From Listeria rocourtiae FSL F6-920 (GTDB taxonomy: Bacteria > Bacillota > Bacilli > Lactobacillales > Listeriaceae), in NCBI RefSeq assembly GCF_000525975.1, contig NZ_AODK01000015.1:29114-93113 (forward strand): a stretch of 64,000 nt of DNA, given 5' to 3'. Below are positions 47,017 to 56,758 of the stretch, one piece after another. Both the position numbers and the translations under genes were made by a program. The stretch's first letter is position 1. The number at the start of each line of letters is the position of its first letter. The notes beneath the pieces are model-generated. The model ran no database searches. It saw only the letters and a list, made by a program, of their open reading frames with translations, and was not told where the DNA came from.

Positions 47017-48204
47017 TCACTCCTTGTATTTTTCTGTATAATCTGCTACAAGTGTACCCATCGCTTTAGCTGCAATGAGTAGCGAATCTTCGTTGAGATC
47101 AAATTTAGGATGATGATGTGGGAAGAAAACGCCATTCGCAGGCATAGCACCGACATAAAAGAAGCAACTTGGTCGTTCTTGGGCATAATACGCAAAATCT
47201 TCAGAAGGTGGTTGTGGCTCGCATCGTGTAATCTCAGTTACTTCTGCAATTGCGGTTTCCTGCAACGATTTCGTTACGAATTCTGTCAGCGCCACATCGT
47301 TTACAAGCACTGGATAATCATTTTCGTAGTCTAGGCTATAAGTAATACCGAACATAGTGGCCAGTCCATCTAAAATACGGCGAATTTCTTTTTCAATAAG
47401 CGTTCGAGTAGCTTCTGTCATTGCCCGCACGTCGCCCTCTAATAAGACCGCATCCTTAATCACATTAAAACTACCTCTTCCATCAAAAGAACCAATCGTT
47501 ATAGAGCCAACATCAAAAGGATTGAGCCGTCGACTAATAATCGTTTGTAAAGCGACGACGAACTCACTTGATGCTACAATCGCGTCATTTGCCATATGGG
47601 GAGAAGAGCCGTGCCCACCTCGACCCATAATTTTAACTTTGAAAGATGCGCGGCCAGTTTGGATAGGACCTTCACGATATGCGATTTCACCAGTTGACAT
47701 TGTGGACATCACATGAATACCGAGCACATGATCCACGCCATCTAAACAGCCATCGTGAATCATCGCAATCGCTCCACCAGGAGGAGTTTCTTCGGCCGGC
47801 TGATGTAGGATAACAATTTTGCCGTGGAGCTGATTCTTCATTTCAATGAGCGTTTCCGCTAAAACTAGCATGTAGGCTGTATGACCATCATGCCCACATG
47901 CATGCATGACACCCGGATTTTGGGATGCAAAAGAGAGTCCAGTTTCTTCTTGAATTGGTAAAGCATCAAAATCAGCACGAATCGCGAGTGTCCGTCCAGG
48001 TTTCCCACTATCTATTGTGACGACAACTCCATGTCCACCAACGTTTGTCCTCACATCGCAATCCTTATTTTTATAAAAATCCGCGATATAAGCAGCTGTG
48101 TTCTCCTCTTGAAAAGAAAGTTCTGGATGTGCGTGTAAATAGCGCCGTATCTCAATAATTTGATTTTGCTTTTCAGTTAACTTGGCTAGTAATTGTCGTT
48201 TCAT
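47017..48204 (-). CDS. M20 family amidohydrolase (N-acyl-amino-acid hydrolase type), copy 1
   Basis: 395 residues with the same motif set as its downstream neighbour: HACGHDGHTAY, HQPAEETPPGG (second His of the neighbour's motif is Pro here), GRGGHGSSPH and PSEDFAYYAQE with HHHPKFD. ATG at 48204 has GGAGGAGA upstream. It is divergent from an MFS transporter, so the three genes may serve import and hydrolysis of one class of acylated amino acids or peptides; that link is inference. Confidence 0.9.
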   Translation of the reverse strand: MKRQLLAKLTEKQNQIIEIRRYLHAHPELSFQEENTAAYIADFYKNKDCDVRTNVGGHGVVVTIDSGKPGRTLAIRADFDALPIQEETGLSFASQNPGVMHACGHDGHTAYMLVLAETLIEMKNQLHGKIVILHQPAEETPPGGAIAMIHDGCLDGVDHVLGIHVMSTMSTGEIAYREGPIQTGRASFKVKIMGRGGHGSSPHMANDAIVASSEFVVALQTIISRRLNPFDVGSITIGSFDGRGSFNVIKDAVLLEGDVRAMTEATRTLIEKEIRRILDGLATMFGITYSLDYENDYPVLVNDVALTEFVTKSLQETAIAEVTEITRCEPQPPSEDFAYYAQERPSCFFYVGAMPANGVFFPHHHPKFDLNEDSLLIAAKAMGTLVADYTEKYKE

Positions 48205-48382
48205 CACATCTCCTCCTGTCTAAAGATTGCCTCACTATCCATTATAAACACATCAGTTCGAATATATAAGATAATTTTTGTTGTTAAAGCGGTTAGTTTT
48301 TGTCCTTTAGAAATTAAAAAAATAATAATGAATAAAAATGGGGCTTTTTTATTTACTATTTTGCAAATGTTTAGAAAACTAT

Positions 48383-48410
48383 TTGTTACGATAAATTATG
48401 GTGCTATAAT
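48383..48410 (+). promoter_or_regulatory. Promoter of the MFS transporter gene
   Basis: TTGTTA (48383-48388), 16-base spacer, perfect TATAAT (48405-48410). A cre-like sequence GAAAGCGCTATAA follows at about 48415 but with two mismatches at key positions. Confidence 0.8.
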
Positions 48411-48443
48411 AAAAAGAAAGCGCTATAATTGGAGGGGAAAAAC

Positions 48444-49646
48444 ATGGAGAAGACGCAACAAAGAAAAGGTATACTGCCCATTTTATTTCTAGGTTATATT
48501 GCGATTTACATTGATAAGCTAGTTATTGGTGTAATCGCAGTACCGCTTGCAGAACAATTGAATCTCAGCATTGACGAAAAAAGCTACATATTTTCCGCAT
48601 TTTTTATCGGCTATTCAATTATGCAAATTCCGTTTGGCTATTTAAATGACAAATTAGGCTCAAAATTTGTTCTGATTATTTCGCTGTCTATCATTACAGT
48701 GGCATCAATTGTTTTTGGGTCTGCATCAACACTCATAGCGCTTATTACTGCCCGTTTCTTCGCAGGAATTGGCCATGCAGGCTATCCAACGTCCTCAGCC
48801 AGAACTGTAACGGACACCTATCCAATGGAAAAAAGAACATGGGCACAGTCGATACTCATTTCCACATCTGGCATTGCATCAATCATCGGCCCATTACTTA
48901 TCCCAATCGTCATCGGAGCATTTGGCTGGCGGGGTTCGATGTTTTGCATCGCCTTTTTATTCGTATTAGCACTTATCCTCGTCATTTGGAAATTGCCAAA
49001 TATGCATAAAGAGAAGCAGAAGAACAAGCAAGTAAAGGCTAAGGCTGCTATACCATTTTGGAGAGTTGTGACGAATCCGGCGGTTGTCTTGCTATTCATC
49101 GCCATGTGTAGCATTAACATTGTTCTATACACAATTGCCAACTGGACACCAACCTATTTAGCTGACGAACGTGATATATCACTTGGTGTAATCTCCATTA
49201 TTGTTGCTGTCGCAGGGCTTGGAAGTTTACTTGGAAGCTTTGGGACAGCATATATTGTTGGCCGTTTTTTCCAACATCGTGAAAAGCGTGTCATCTTTGT
49301 ACTTAGTATTATTACGGCCGGTTCGGCTCTTCTTGTATACCAATCCAGTAGCATTGTCGTACTAACATTCTGGCTATTCCTATGTTATATGTGTTCTGTC
49401 ATGATTTTTTCCACCATGTTTAGCTTACCTCTTAAGCGATTGCACGAATCCATTGTTGGTACAGCAACAGGCGTCGTTAACACAGGTGCAACACTTGGTG
49501 GCGTTTTTGCACCGATGATAGTGGCTCAACTTGTAGGGGCATTTGGTAATTATCAAACCGTTTTTATCGCCATCGCCGTAGCTGCTCTCGTCACATGCCT
49601 TTTCGTAGCATTTATACCCAACATGAAAACAACCCAAAAAGCATAA
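48444..49646 (+). CDS. MFS transporter
   Basis: 400-residue major facilitator with twelve membrane segments and a central charged loop (KEKQKNKQVKAKA). Motif A appears as GYLNDKLGSKFVL after helix 2, and an Asp lies in helix 1 (AIYIDKLVIG) as in the anion:cation symporter group. The start with GGAGGGG upstream is ATG at 48444. Divergent position opposite two amidohydrolases suggests it imports their substrate or exports a product. Confidence 0.88.
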   Translation: MEKTQQRKGILPILFLGYIAIYIDKLVIGVIAVPLAEQLNLSIDEKSYIFSAFFIGYSIMQIPFGYLNDKLGSKFVLIISLSIITVASIVFGSASTLIALITARFFAGIGHAGYPTSSARTVTDTYPMEKRTWAQSILISTSGIASIIGPLLIPIVIGAFGWRGSMFCIAFLFVLALILVIWKLPNMHKEKQKNKQVKAKAAIPFWRVVTNPAVVLLFIAMCSINIVLYTIANWTPTYLADERDISLGVISIIVAVAGLGSLLGSFGTAYIVGRFFQHREKRVIFVLSIITAGSALLVYQSSSIVVLTFWLFLCYMCSVMIFSTMFSLPLKRLHESIVGTATGVVNTGATLGGVFAPMIVAQLVGAFGNYQTVFIAIAVAALVTCLFVAFIPNMKTTQKA

Positions 49647-49650
49647 ACAA

Positions 49651-49683
49651 TGTGCCGGTGAAATTGCGAAATTCATCGGCACA
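49651..49683. terminator. Hairpin between MFS and AraC-type genes
   Basis: TGTGCCGGTGAA pairs with TTCATCGGCACA (12 bp with a G-U pair). T tracts are weak on both sides, so termination efficiency is uncertain. Confidence 0.55.
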
Positions 49684-49691
49684 CTTCTAGG

Positions 49692-52031
49692 TCAAATCGT
49701 TTTTCGAAACTCATAAAAATGAATTGAATTAATATCTAAATAGGCATAAAATGACCAATCATCTGTCATTACTTCTTCACTTACTGAGAGTTTAGGAACC
49801 GAAGTTTGCTCCGCATACTCTAACAATTCCTGATCTAATCCATGCGCGCTATTTAACTCCCAATATTTCGAATAGAGCGCGCCATTATCCAAATCAAACT
49901 GAAATTTCCGCACCTGATAATGCCCAGGCAAAAGCCCTTTCAAGCGAATATGCAACTCCTTCCGATAATCATGTAGAAGCGAATTTTCTACCGAATAAAG
50001 CGGATTAAATTGCTTACAATTAAGCAAGACTAACTGATAGCCATCTTCAAATGCCGTTAAAACAAAATCATCTCCATAAGCCACAATCTCCCCTCGTAAT
50101 CGCTGTTTGAATTTTAAGGCATAAAAGGCAGGGCGCTTTCCATTAAAGTAATGAAATAACTCCAACCCGTCTAACCGAATATTGCGATCCTTCCATTCAT
50201 CCTCATGTAACTCCGTATTAATCCAAAAGCCAAGCCCGAAAAGTTCTGAACTCACAGCAAGCATCGTTTGAAAAATCAAAGCCCCTCGAAAAAAAGTGCC
50301 ATTTGTAAAGCGTGTATTCCCTGTTAATGTATTCCAATTAATAAGAATTAATGGCTTATCCAAGTGATTTCTTTTCAAATAATGTTTCAATTTCTGAGTT
50401 TTCGATAAGACGTAATCTTCCGTCACAAGGAACTCCTCATTCGAACTTTTGCTAAAATCAACCGCCTCATTTTGATTCGCGTTAAATCCAACAAAATCAA
50501 TCCTGTCTGCCGTATCTTTTATCCATTCATGGTTAGAAAGTGGGGCCTCCCGTCGTTCTGAAAAAGGAAAGTAGCTCCCGACCTGAATCCGTGAATCAAA
50601 CTGCTTCAATAGTGAGTACAGTTTTAAATAAACCCGACGTAATTCTTTTTTAGGAACTGCTGTCCTATGTGGCTCGAAGTACATAAAATACCATCTACTT
50701 ACAAAGTGACGTCCAAAAACATGAATCGTATGACGTAGAAATTGCTCCAATTTTGAGAAATATGCATTCTCGTCAATAGGTATGTTCTGATACTCGATCC
50801 GAATGAATAATCCCATATCTAGTTTCTTCAAATAAGAAATTGCTAAATCTGAATTCGCATATGGTGAAGAAGTTGGAACTTTCTCATCTGTCTCTTTATC
50901 CGGTAGGAATGTTGTCCCGGGGATTAAGTGCCTAATGCCAACATACCGCACACCGAGTTCATCTTTCGCCATCAAAAGCTGCGTCTGTACATTTTCTTGT
51001 AATACCACATGCAACTCGCCAATCGTCAAAATATGCATAGCTTCCGGAATCGTGGTTGGCTTACTGGAGCCAACTGAAATTGTTTTTTTCTCAAATGGAG
51101 CCTCATCCACAAAGCTCACTTGTTCTGCGGCTTGTCGGTAGTAAGCCAGTTGCGCTAAAATATTCGGAGATTCCGTAACCCGCTGCGTTTGTGTTGGTAT
51201 ATATGCGGGCTTTTCAGTAACCGAAGCAAGTTCTTTCATCATTTCTTGTCGATAGATAGTGGGTGTTTTCCCAAAATAGGTTTTAAAAGAAGTCGTGAAA
51301 TTTTTAGGGGAGGAAAAACCGTTTTTCTGAGCAATCTGTGAAATATTGGCCGAACTCGTACGTAAATCCTCTATGCTATGTTTCAACCGAATTTGCGTCA
51401 AATACTGTAAAAAGCCGAGCCCTGTCACTTTTTTAAAATAGCGAGATAAATAAGATGTGGATAAAAATTCCTGTTCTGCAATACCTTGTAACGTAATCTG
51501 CTCATCAAATTGCTGCTCCAATTGTTGTGTAAGCCGAGTAATCCGCGTGTCGTGGATACTTACTCCTTCTTGCACCGGCAATTCCTTCTTGAAAAATCGA
51601 GTTAAAAGTAACATAATTTGAAGCAATGCGCTCTGTATTTCAAGCTGGCTACTTTCTGTTTTATGAGATTGCGCAATCATCATTTCTGCAAGATATTTTT
51701 GCAATAAGGCAATCATTTTTTCACGCCCTGTGTCAATCTGGCTTGATATGCAATCAAAGGAAATGTGGAAATAATTGGCGTAATAAGACGTGAAAAAGGG
51801 GCTTGAAATATGTAAGTGGATTACAATCGTATCATTCGAACCATGTGCTGTATAAAGTTCACGATGATTCAAGACAATCAAATCATTCCTATAGAGTTGA
51901 AAATCATGTTCTGCCACTGAAATTATAAGTTCGCCTTGCAGTAGAAATAGAATGGTTGTACCAGAATGTTCTTTGGGTGCCAAACACGTCACATTTTCAA
52001 GCTGAATCGAGTATTCTTCTTTTCTCTTCAC
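49692..52031 (-). CDS. AraC-family regulator fused to a degenerate GH39-like domain
   Basis: 779 residues. N-terminal cupin-like AraC sensor (1-110), AraC double HTH at about 164-262 (ITLQGIAEQEFLSTSYLSRYFKK, then ISQIAQKNGFSSPKNFTTSF), then from about 320 a (beta/alpha)8 domain resembling GH39 beta-xylosidases, and a beta-rich C-terminal part. In GH39 the acid/base lies in a WNEPN motif and the nucleophile in ITEWN; here they read YFEPHR (E453 kept, Asn lost) and LINWNT (nucleophile replaced by N565). I infer a sugar-binding sensor and not an active enzyme. Its targets are unknown; the nearby MFS gene is convergent. Confidence 0.85.
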   Translation of the reverse strand: MKRKEEYSIQLENVTCLAPKEHSGTTILFLLQGELIISVAEHDFQLYRNDLIVLNHRELYTAHGSNDTIVIHLHISSPFFTSYYANYFHISFDCISSQIDTGREKMIALLQKYLAEMMIAQSHKTESSQLEIQSALLQIMLLLTRFFKKELPVQEGVSIHDTRITRLTQQLEQQFDEQITLQGIAEQEFLSTSYLSRYFKKVTGLGFLQYLTQIRLKHSIEDLRTSSANISQIAQKNGFSSPKNFTTSFKTYFGKTPTIYRQEMMKELASVTEKPAYIPTQTQRVTESPNILAQLAYYRQAAEQVSFVDEAPFEKKTISVGSSKPTTIPEAMHILTIGELHVVLQENVQTQLLMAKDELGVRYVGIRHLIPGTTFLPDKETDEKVPTSSPYANSDLAISYLKKLDMGLFIRIEYQNIPIDENAYFSKLEQFLRHTIHVFGRHFVSRWYFMYFEPHRTAVPKKELRRVYLKLYSLLKQFDSRIQVGSYFPFSERREAPLSNHEWIKDTADRIDFVGFNANQNEAVDFSKSSNEEFLVTEDYVLSKTQKLKHYLKRNHLDKPLILINWNTLTGNTRFTNGTFFRGALIFQTMLAVSSELFGLGFWINTELHEDEWKDRNIRLDGLELFHYFNGKRPAFYALKFKQRLRGEIVAYGDDFVLTAFEDGYQLVLLNCKQFNPLYSVENSLLHDYRKELHIRLKGLLPGHYQVRKFQFDLDNGALYSKYWELNSAHGLDQELLEYAEQTSVPKLSVSEEVMTDDWSFYAYLDINSIHFYEFRKTI

Positions 52032-52109
52032 AAAAATCGCCTCCTGTCTTTTCTATTATACTACTAAAGAATCTGGAAATAAAAAGTATACTTTTCTCGG
52101 CTGTTTTCT

Positions 52110-52139
52110 TTGGACAAAAAGGAGAAAAAAGACTATAAT
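52110..52139 (+). promoter_or_regulatory. clpB promoter
   Basis: TTGGAC (52110-52115), 18-base spacer, perfect TATAAT (52134-52139). Confidence 0.8.
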
Positions 52140-52147
52140 AACTATAT

Positions 52148-52164
52148 GGTCAGTAAAGGTCAAA
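52148..52164 (+). promoter_or_regulatory. CtsR operator of clpB
   Basis: GGTCAGT-AAA-GGTCAAA is the tandem heptad of CtsR (consensus RGTCAAA-NAN-RGTCAAA), two mismatches, placed at the transcription start just downstream of the -10. Heat-shock derepression is expected. Confidence 0.85.
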
Positions 52165-52256
52165 TTAATAAAAATCGTTCTCAAAGCGGAGGTTTTTTCA
52201 TACATGGCCATTTATAATAGAAACTATATTCATTGAAACGAGGTGCGTATAAACTT

Positions 52257-54853
52257 ATGGAAATGCAGAAATTTACACAACAAGTCCAAGAGATGATTGC
52301 GTCAGCCCAACAATTAGCCATTGAAGGAAAGCAGCAACAAATCGATACGTTACATGTATTCGTGGTTCTTTTAGAACATAGCGATTTTGCGAAGCGGGTG
52401 TATGAGGTAGCAGGAGTAGACACGAAACCGTTATTAAAAACGATTGAACTTGAAATAGAAAAATTACCGAGCGTGACAGGAAGCAATGTGCAGTACGGTC
52501 AAGCGATGAGTTCTTCGTTGTATGAATTAATTGCAGACGCCGAGAAAGAACGCCAAAAATTGGAAGATGATTATGTATCCACGGAGCATTTACTGTTAGC
52601 CGTGATGGAACAGAAAAAAAAGCCCAGTGACAGAAGCAGTCGGGATTTCGAAAAAAAAAATTGAACGAAGCCATTCTACAAATTAGAGGAGGAAAACGAG
52701 TGACAACACAAAACGCAGAAGAACAATATGAAGCATTATTAAAGTATGGTCGCGATTTAGTCGCCGAAGTTCGTACTGGAAAAATTGATCCAGTCATTGG
52801 TCGTGATGCTGAAATTCGCAATGTTATCCGGATTTTATCGCGGAAAACGAAAAATAATCCAGTTCTAATCGGAGAACCTGGCGTTGGTAAAACAGCGATT
52901 GTGGAAGGTTTAGCACAAAGGATTGTACGTAAAGACGTGCCAGAAGGCTTGAAAGATAAGACGATTATTTCACTGGATATTGGCTCGCTGATTGCTGGTG
53001 CGAAATATCGTGGTGAATTTGAAGAGCGCCTGAAAGCGGTTTTACAAGAAGTGAAAGATAGTGACGGCGAAATTTTGTTATTCATCGACGAAATTCATAC
53101 GATTGTTGGAGCTGGAAAGACAGACGGTGCCATGGATGCCGGAAATATGCTAAAACCAATGCTTGCTCGCGGCGAACTTCATTGTATCGGGGCCACAACA
53201 TTGGATGAGTACCGCCAATATATCGAAAAAGATCCAGCCCTAGAACGCAGGTTCCAAAAAGTACTAGTACCAGAGCCTACCGTTGAAGATACTGTGTCCA
53301 TCTTGCGTGGTTTGAAAGAGCGCTTTGAAATTCATCATGGGGTTAATATTCATGATAATGCATTGGTTGCAGCGGCTAGCTTGTCGAATCGCTACATCAC
53401 AGATCGTTTTTTACCAGATAAGGCAATTGACTTAGTCGATGAAGCATGTGCTACGATTCGCGTTGAAATTGATTCGATGCCAAGCGAGCTTGACGAAGTG
53501 ACGCGTAAAGTGATGCAACTAGAGATTGAGGAAGCTGCGCTAAAAGAGGAGAAAGATCCAGCGAGCGAGCGTCGTTTGGAAATGCTCCAAAAAGAACTGG
53601 CAGACTATAAAGAAGAAGCCCACAAGATGAAGTCAAAGTGGGAATCAGAAAAGAATGAAATTAGTAAAATCCGTGAAGTTCGCGAACAAATTGATCATTT
53701 GCGCCACGAGTTAGAAGAAGCAGAGAACAATTACGATTTGAATAAAGCAGCCGAGCTTCGTCATGGCCGTATTCCAGAGGTGGAGAAAGAGTTGGCGTTG
53801 CTAGAAGGGGAAAATCGCGAGAAAACGGCGAATGAGGATCGACTTTTGCAAGAAGAAGTTACAGAAAATGAAATCGCGGATATCGTAGGTAGATGGACTG
53901 GTATTCCAGTAGCTAAATTAGTCGAGGGAGAGCGTGAGAAACTGTTGAAATTAGCAGATTCGCTCCAAGAAAAAGTTATTGGACAAGAGAATGCAGTCGG
54001 CCTAGTAAGCGATGCTGTAATTCGCACGCGTGCTGGAATTAAAGATCCACGACGCCCAATTGGCTCATTCATTTTCCTAGGTCCGACTGGTGTGGGGAAA
54101 ACCGAACTTGCTAAAGCGTTAGCCTTTAATCTTTTTGACTCAGAAGATCATATGATTCGGATTGATATGTCGGAATATATGGAGAAACACGCGGTATCAA
54201 GGCTTGTCGGAGCGCCACCTGGTTATGTAGGTTATGAAGAAGGTGGTCAATTAACCGAGGCTGTTCGTCGCAATCCGTACTCGATTATTTTGCTAGATGA
54301 AATTGAGAAAGCACATCCAGACGTATTTAACATCTTGCTCCAAGTGCTGGATGATGGCAGGATTACCGATTCGCAAGGACGTCTGATTGACTTTAAAAAT
54401 ACGGTAATTATCATGACCTCCAATATTGGCTCAACAATGTTGTTGGAACGTACGGTAGATGGTGAAATTTCTGAGAAGTTGGAAGAAGATGTTCTTGAAG
54501 TTTTGCAAGCCTCGTTTAAGCCAGAATTTTTGAATCGGGTGGATGATATTATTCTATTTAAACCGTTGACATTGGAAAATATTAAAGGCATTGTTGAAAA
54601 AGTAGTTGCCGAGTTGCAAGTCCGCCTAGCTGCTCAAGAAATCAAGATTACAATAACCGAAGACGCGAAAAGCTTTATCGCTGAAGAAGCTTACGATCCT
54701 ATTTACGGTGCGCGTCCACTAAAACGCTATATTACGCGCCAAATCGAAACGCCACTTGCCCGCGAAATTGTCGCTGGGAAAATTATGCCACATTCGGAAG
54801 TTGCAATTACACTACAAGATGGTCGCTTTGATTTTGAAATAGTAGGGGAATAA
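52257..54853 (+). CDS. clpB: ATP-dependent chaperone ClpB (two frameshifts)
   Basis: Hsp100 disaggregase, 864 residues when repaired. N domain (1-145), NBD1 with GEPGVGKTA, a coiled-coil M domain (about 400-525), and NBD2 with GPTGVGKTE and the arginine-finger region. Frame is lost at eight As (52614-52621) and again at ten As (52651-52660); one base fewer in each reads [22 protein letters not shown]. Both sites are within 50 bases and the sum of intact parts is full length, so error in the sequence is the simplest view. CtsR-controlled. Confidence 0.94.
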
Positions 54854-54860
54854 GCTTTAT

Positions 54861-54903
54861 AAACTCCTTACTCAGATTTGTTTTTTGGGTGAGGAGTTTT
54901 ATA
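54861..54903 (+). terminator. Terminator after clpB
   Basis: AAACTCCTTACTC pairs with GGGTGAGGAGTTT (13 bp with G-U pairs) followed by TTTATAC. Confidence 0.75.
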
Positions 54904-54965
54904 CTTAATGAAGTAGGGAAATGGCAAATGGATATGAAAATGAAGCGTAGAGAGGATTGAGAGAA

Positions 54966-55656
54966 ATGAAGTTAGTATTGATTCGTCATGGACAAAGTGA
55001 ATGGAACAAGCTGAACCTTTTTTACAGGTTGGCATGATGTTGATTTGTCAGAACAAGGTGTGGAAGAAGCTAAAAAGGCCGGGGAGCTGATTAAAGAAGC
55101 AGGGCTCGAATTTGACGTTGCCTTCACATCCGTTTTAACTCGTGCGATTAGGACGCTAGATTACGCGCTAGAAGGTTCGGAACAATTATGGATTCCTGTT
55201 CATAAATCATGGCGTTTAAACGAACGTCATTATGGCGCGTTACAAGGTTTGAATAAACAAGAAACTGCCGATAAATATGGTGCTGATCAAGTCCAATTAT
55301 GGCGTCGTAGCTACGATACATTGCCACCACTTTTGGAAGAAAATGATGACCGCCAAGCGAAAAATGATCGCCGTTATCAGTTACTAGATACGAGTGCAAT
55401 TCCGTCTGGTGAGAATCTGAAAGTGACGTTAGAGCGCGTGATTCCTTATTGGATGGATACGATTGCACCTGAAATAAAAAGTGGCAAGCGTGTGGTGATT
55501 GCAGCGCATGGAAATAGCTTACGGGCGTTAGTGAAATTCCTTGAAGGTATTAGCGATGAAGATATTATGGAACTCGAGATTCCTACCGGTGTGCCATTAG
55601 TATACGAATTAGATGATGATTTGAAACCAACGAATAAATACTACCTAGGTGAATAG
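54966..55656 (+). CDS. gpmA: 2,3-bisphosphoglycerate-dependent phosphoglycerate mutase (one frameshift)
   Basis: Interconverts 3- and 2-phosphoglycerate in glycolysis. Begins [14 protein letters not shown] with the phospho-His; the second catalytic His is in [15 protein letters not shown]. The frame fails at a six-T run (55018-55023): one base fewer reads [15 protein letters not shown] and gives 229 residues, the usual size. It lies between terminators as a single gene. Confidence 0.94.
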
Positions 55657-55660
55657 AATA

Positions 55661-55698
55661 AAAAAGTATGTTAACCAATTTTGGTTAACATACTTTTT
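55661..55698. terminator. Bidirectional terminator
   Basis: A perfect 18-bp stem (55661-55678 with 55681-55698) with a 2-base loop by strict pairing, A- and T-rich at its ends, between gpmA and yjzD. Confidence 0.92.
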
Positions 55699-55886
55699 TA
55701 TTTAATATCGTAGGTTTCGCTTTCTTTTGGCATCAAAACAGGAATAAGGAAAATCGCGATGGAGATAGCGACTGCCATAATGGTTCCCATTGTGAAATCG
55801 TAGGTAGCTGCCATAACTGAAGCGGCAACGTACTCAGACATTTGAGCTAAAATAAATACCCAGATAAATGTAATGATATAACGCAT
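55698..55886 (-). CDS. yjzD: YjzD family small membrane protein (DUF2929)
   Basis: 62 residues with two membrane segments (MRYIITFIWVFILAQMSEYV and MGTIMAVAISIAIFLIPVLM). Matches the DUF2929 pattern and the conserved place next to fabH, as B. subtilis yjzD. RBS GGAGGTG precedes the ATG. Function unknown. Confidence 0.85.
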   Translation of the reverse strand: MRYIITFIWVFILAQMSEYVAASVMAATYDFTMGTIMAVAISIAIFLIPVLMPKESETYDIK

Positions 55887-56095
55887 GACACAACACCTCC
55901 GTTCAAGGATTCCTCGACTTATTCTAGCATAAAAGTGAGAGGTTGACCATGTATTTGTTCATTGTATCAAAAAAATTGTCGGCTAGATATTGACATAGAA
56001 TCGCAATTAGAAAAATTTTTGAAAGTAGATTTAGTACATATGAGGTTTTGATGTATTATATTTTTGAGAAAATAAGGAAAATCAGACAATTTCTA

Positions 56096-56124
56096 TTGTT
56101 AAATATATGATTGTCTGTTAAAAT
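56096..56124 (+). promoter_or_regulatory. Predicted fabHF promoter
   Basis: TTGTTA (56096-56101), 17-base spacer, extended -10 TGTTAAAAT (56116-56124). It lies about 630 bases before fabH. Confidence 0.7.
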
Positions 56125-56140
56125 TAGGACCAGGTAATAA
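56124..56140 (+). promoter_or_regulatory. FapR operator
   Basis: TTAGGACCAGGTAATAA matches the FapR consensus TTAGTACCTGNTACTAA in about 13 of 17 positions and is an imperfect dyad over the predicted start of transcription. FapR represses fatty-acid synthesis genes and is released by malonyl-CoA. Confidence 0.75.
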
Positions 56141-56615
56141 AAAAGCCGAACATATCCGCTCAACCCTTAGGAAACCGTGACGAGCAAAGTGACAGCCGGT
56201 GCTTAGTTTTTTGCTGTTTTTAAGACTATATCCAAGGTGCGCGTGAGAGGAGGCTGGAACAAAGGGTTTGGGACATAACCCAAATAAATCGGTGGCAAGC
56301 GCTCGCCTTCAGGGGATTTGGCGGACTTTCGGTTCTGCTACGCTTAACTTCTTGCATGGCCCGAGGAAACTACCCTCTCCCTGCTTTCAGGCATCACATA
56401 CAGTCGTATGCTCCGCTTTGTTGTGGTTCTTTGAAGCAAAGCGAATTAGAACCACAATATGCAAAGGAATGGAATGCGTTTGCCATCCTCATTTCGCCAA
56501 ATCCCCTGAATACAAACGCTTTCGCTCAATTTGTGTAAAGCAAAATTTTCGTCCTACCTAAAGTATATGGCTCGGCGGTTTTGTTTTATATTGAGTTTGT
56601 CCCAACTTCATTCTT
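56141..56615 (+). repeat. Dispersed palindromic element, copy B, in the fabH leader
   Basis: Non-coding. Outer arms AAAGCCGAACATAT (56142-56155) and ATATGGCTCGGCGGTTT (56565-56581) are roughly complementary; TTCAGGGGATTTGGCG (56308-56323) is inverted at 56495-56510; TTTGGGACAT (56267) has a counterpart TTTGTCCCAA near 56596. The central hairpin is TTGTGGTTCT (56421-56430) with AGAACCACAA (56448-56457), 17-base loop, followed by TATGC. Positions 56497-56559 align to copy A. Short ORFs within are not conserved and look fortuitous. Positions 55887-56095 before it hold only AT-rich sequence. Confidence 0.7.
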
Positions 56616-56758
56616 TGAATCGAAAGTACGCGAAATTAGTCAAGTAACGTTCCCAAATCAACAACCATCAATTCGAAAAATCAGCAATTATACTTTTATA
56701 TTTATAACCAGAGGCGATTTAAACGCTTCACAACTAATTTTTCTTGGAGGAATAGGAA

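Noticed and set aside
48415..48430. cre site before the MFS gene
   Set aside because: Two mismatches at normally invariant positions.
52273..53085. 270-residue ORF on the minus strand inside clpB
   Set aside because: Antisense shadow of conserved coding sequence.
56268..56561. 97-residue ORF inside the dispersed element
   Set aside because: No ribosome site, no recognisable domain, and the matching region of copy A does not keep the frame.
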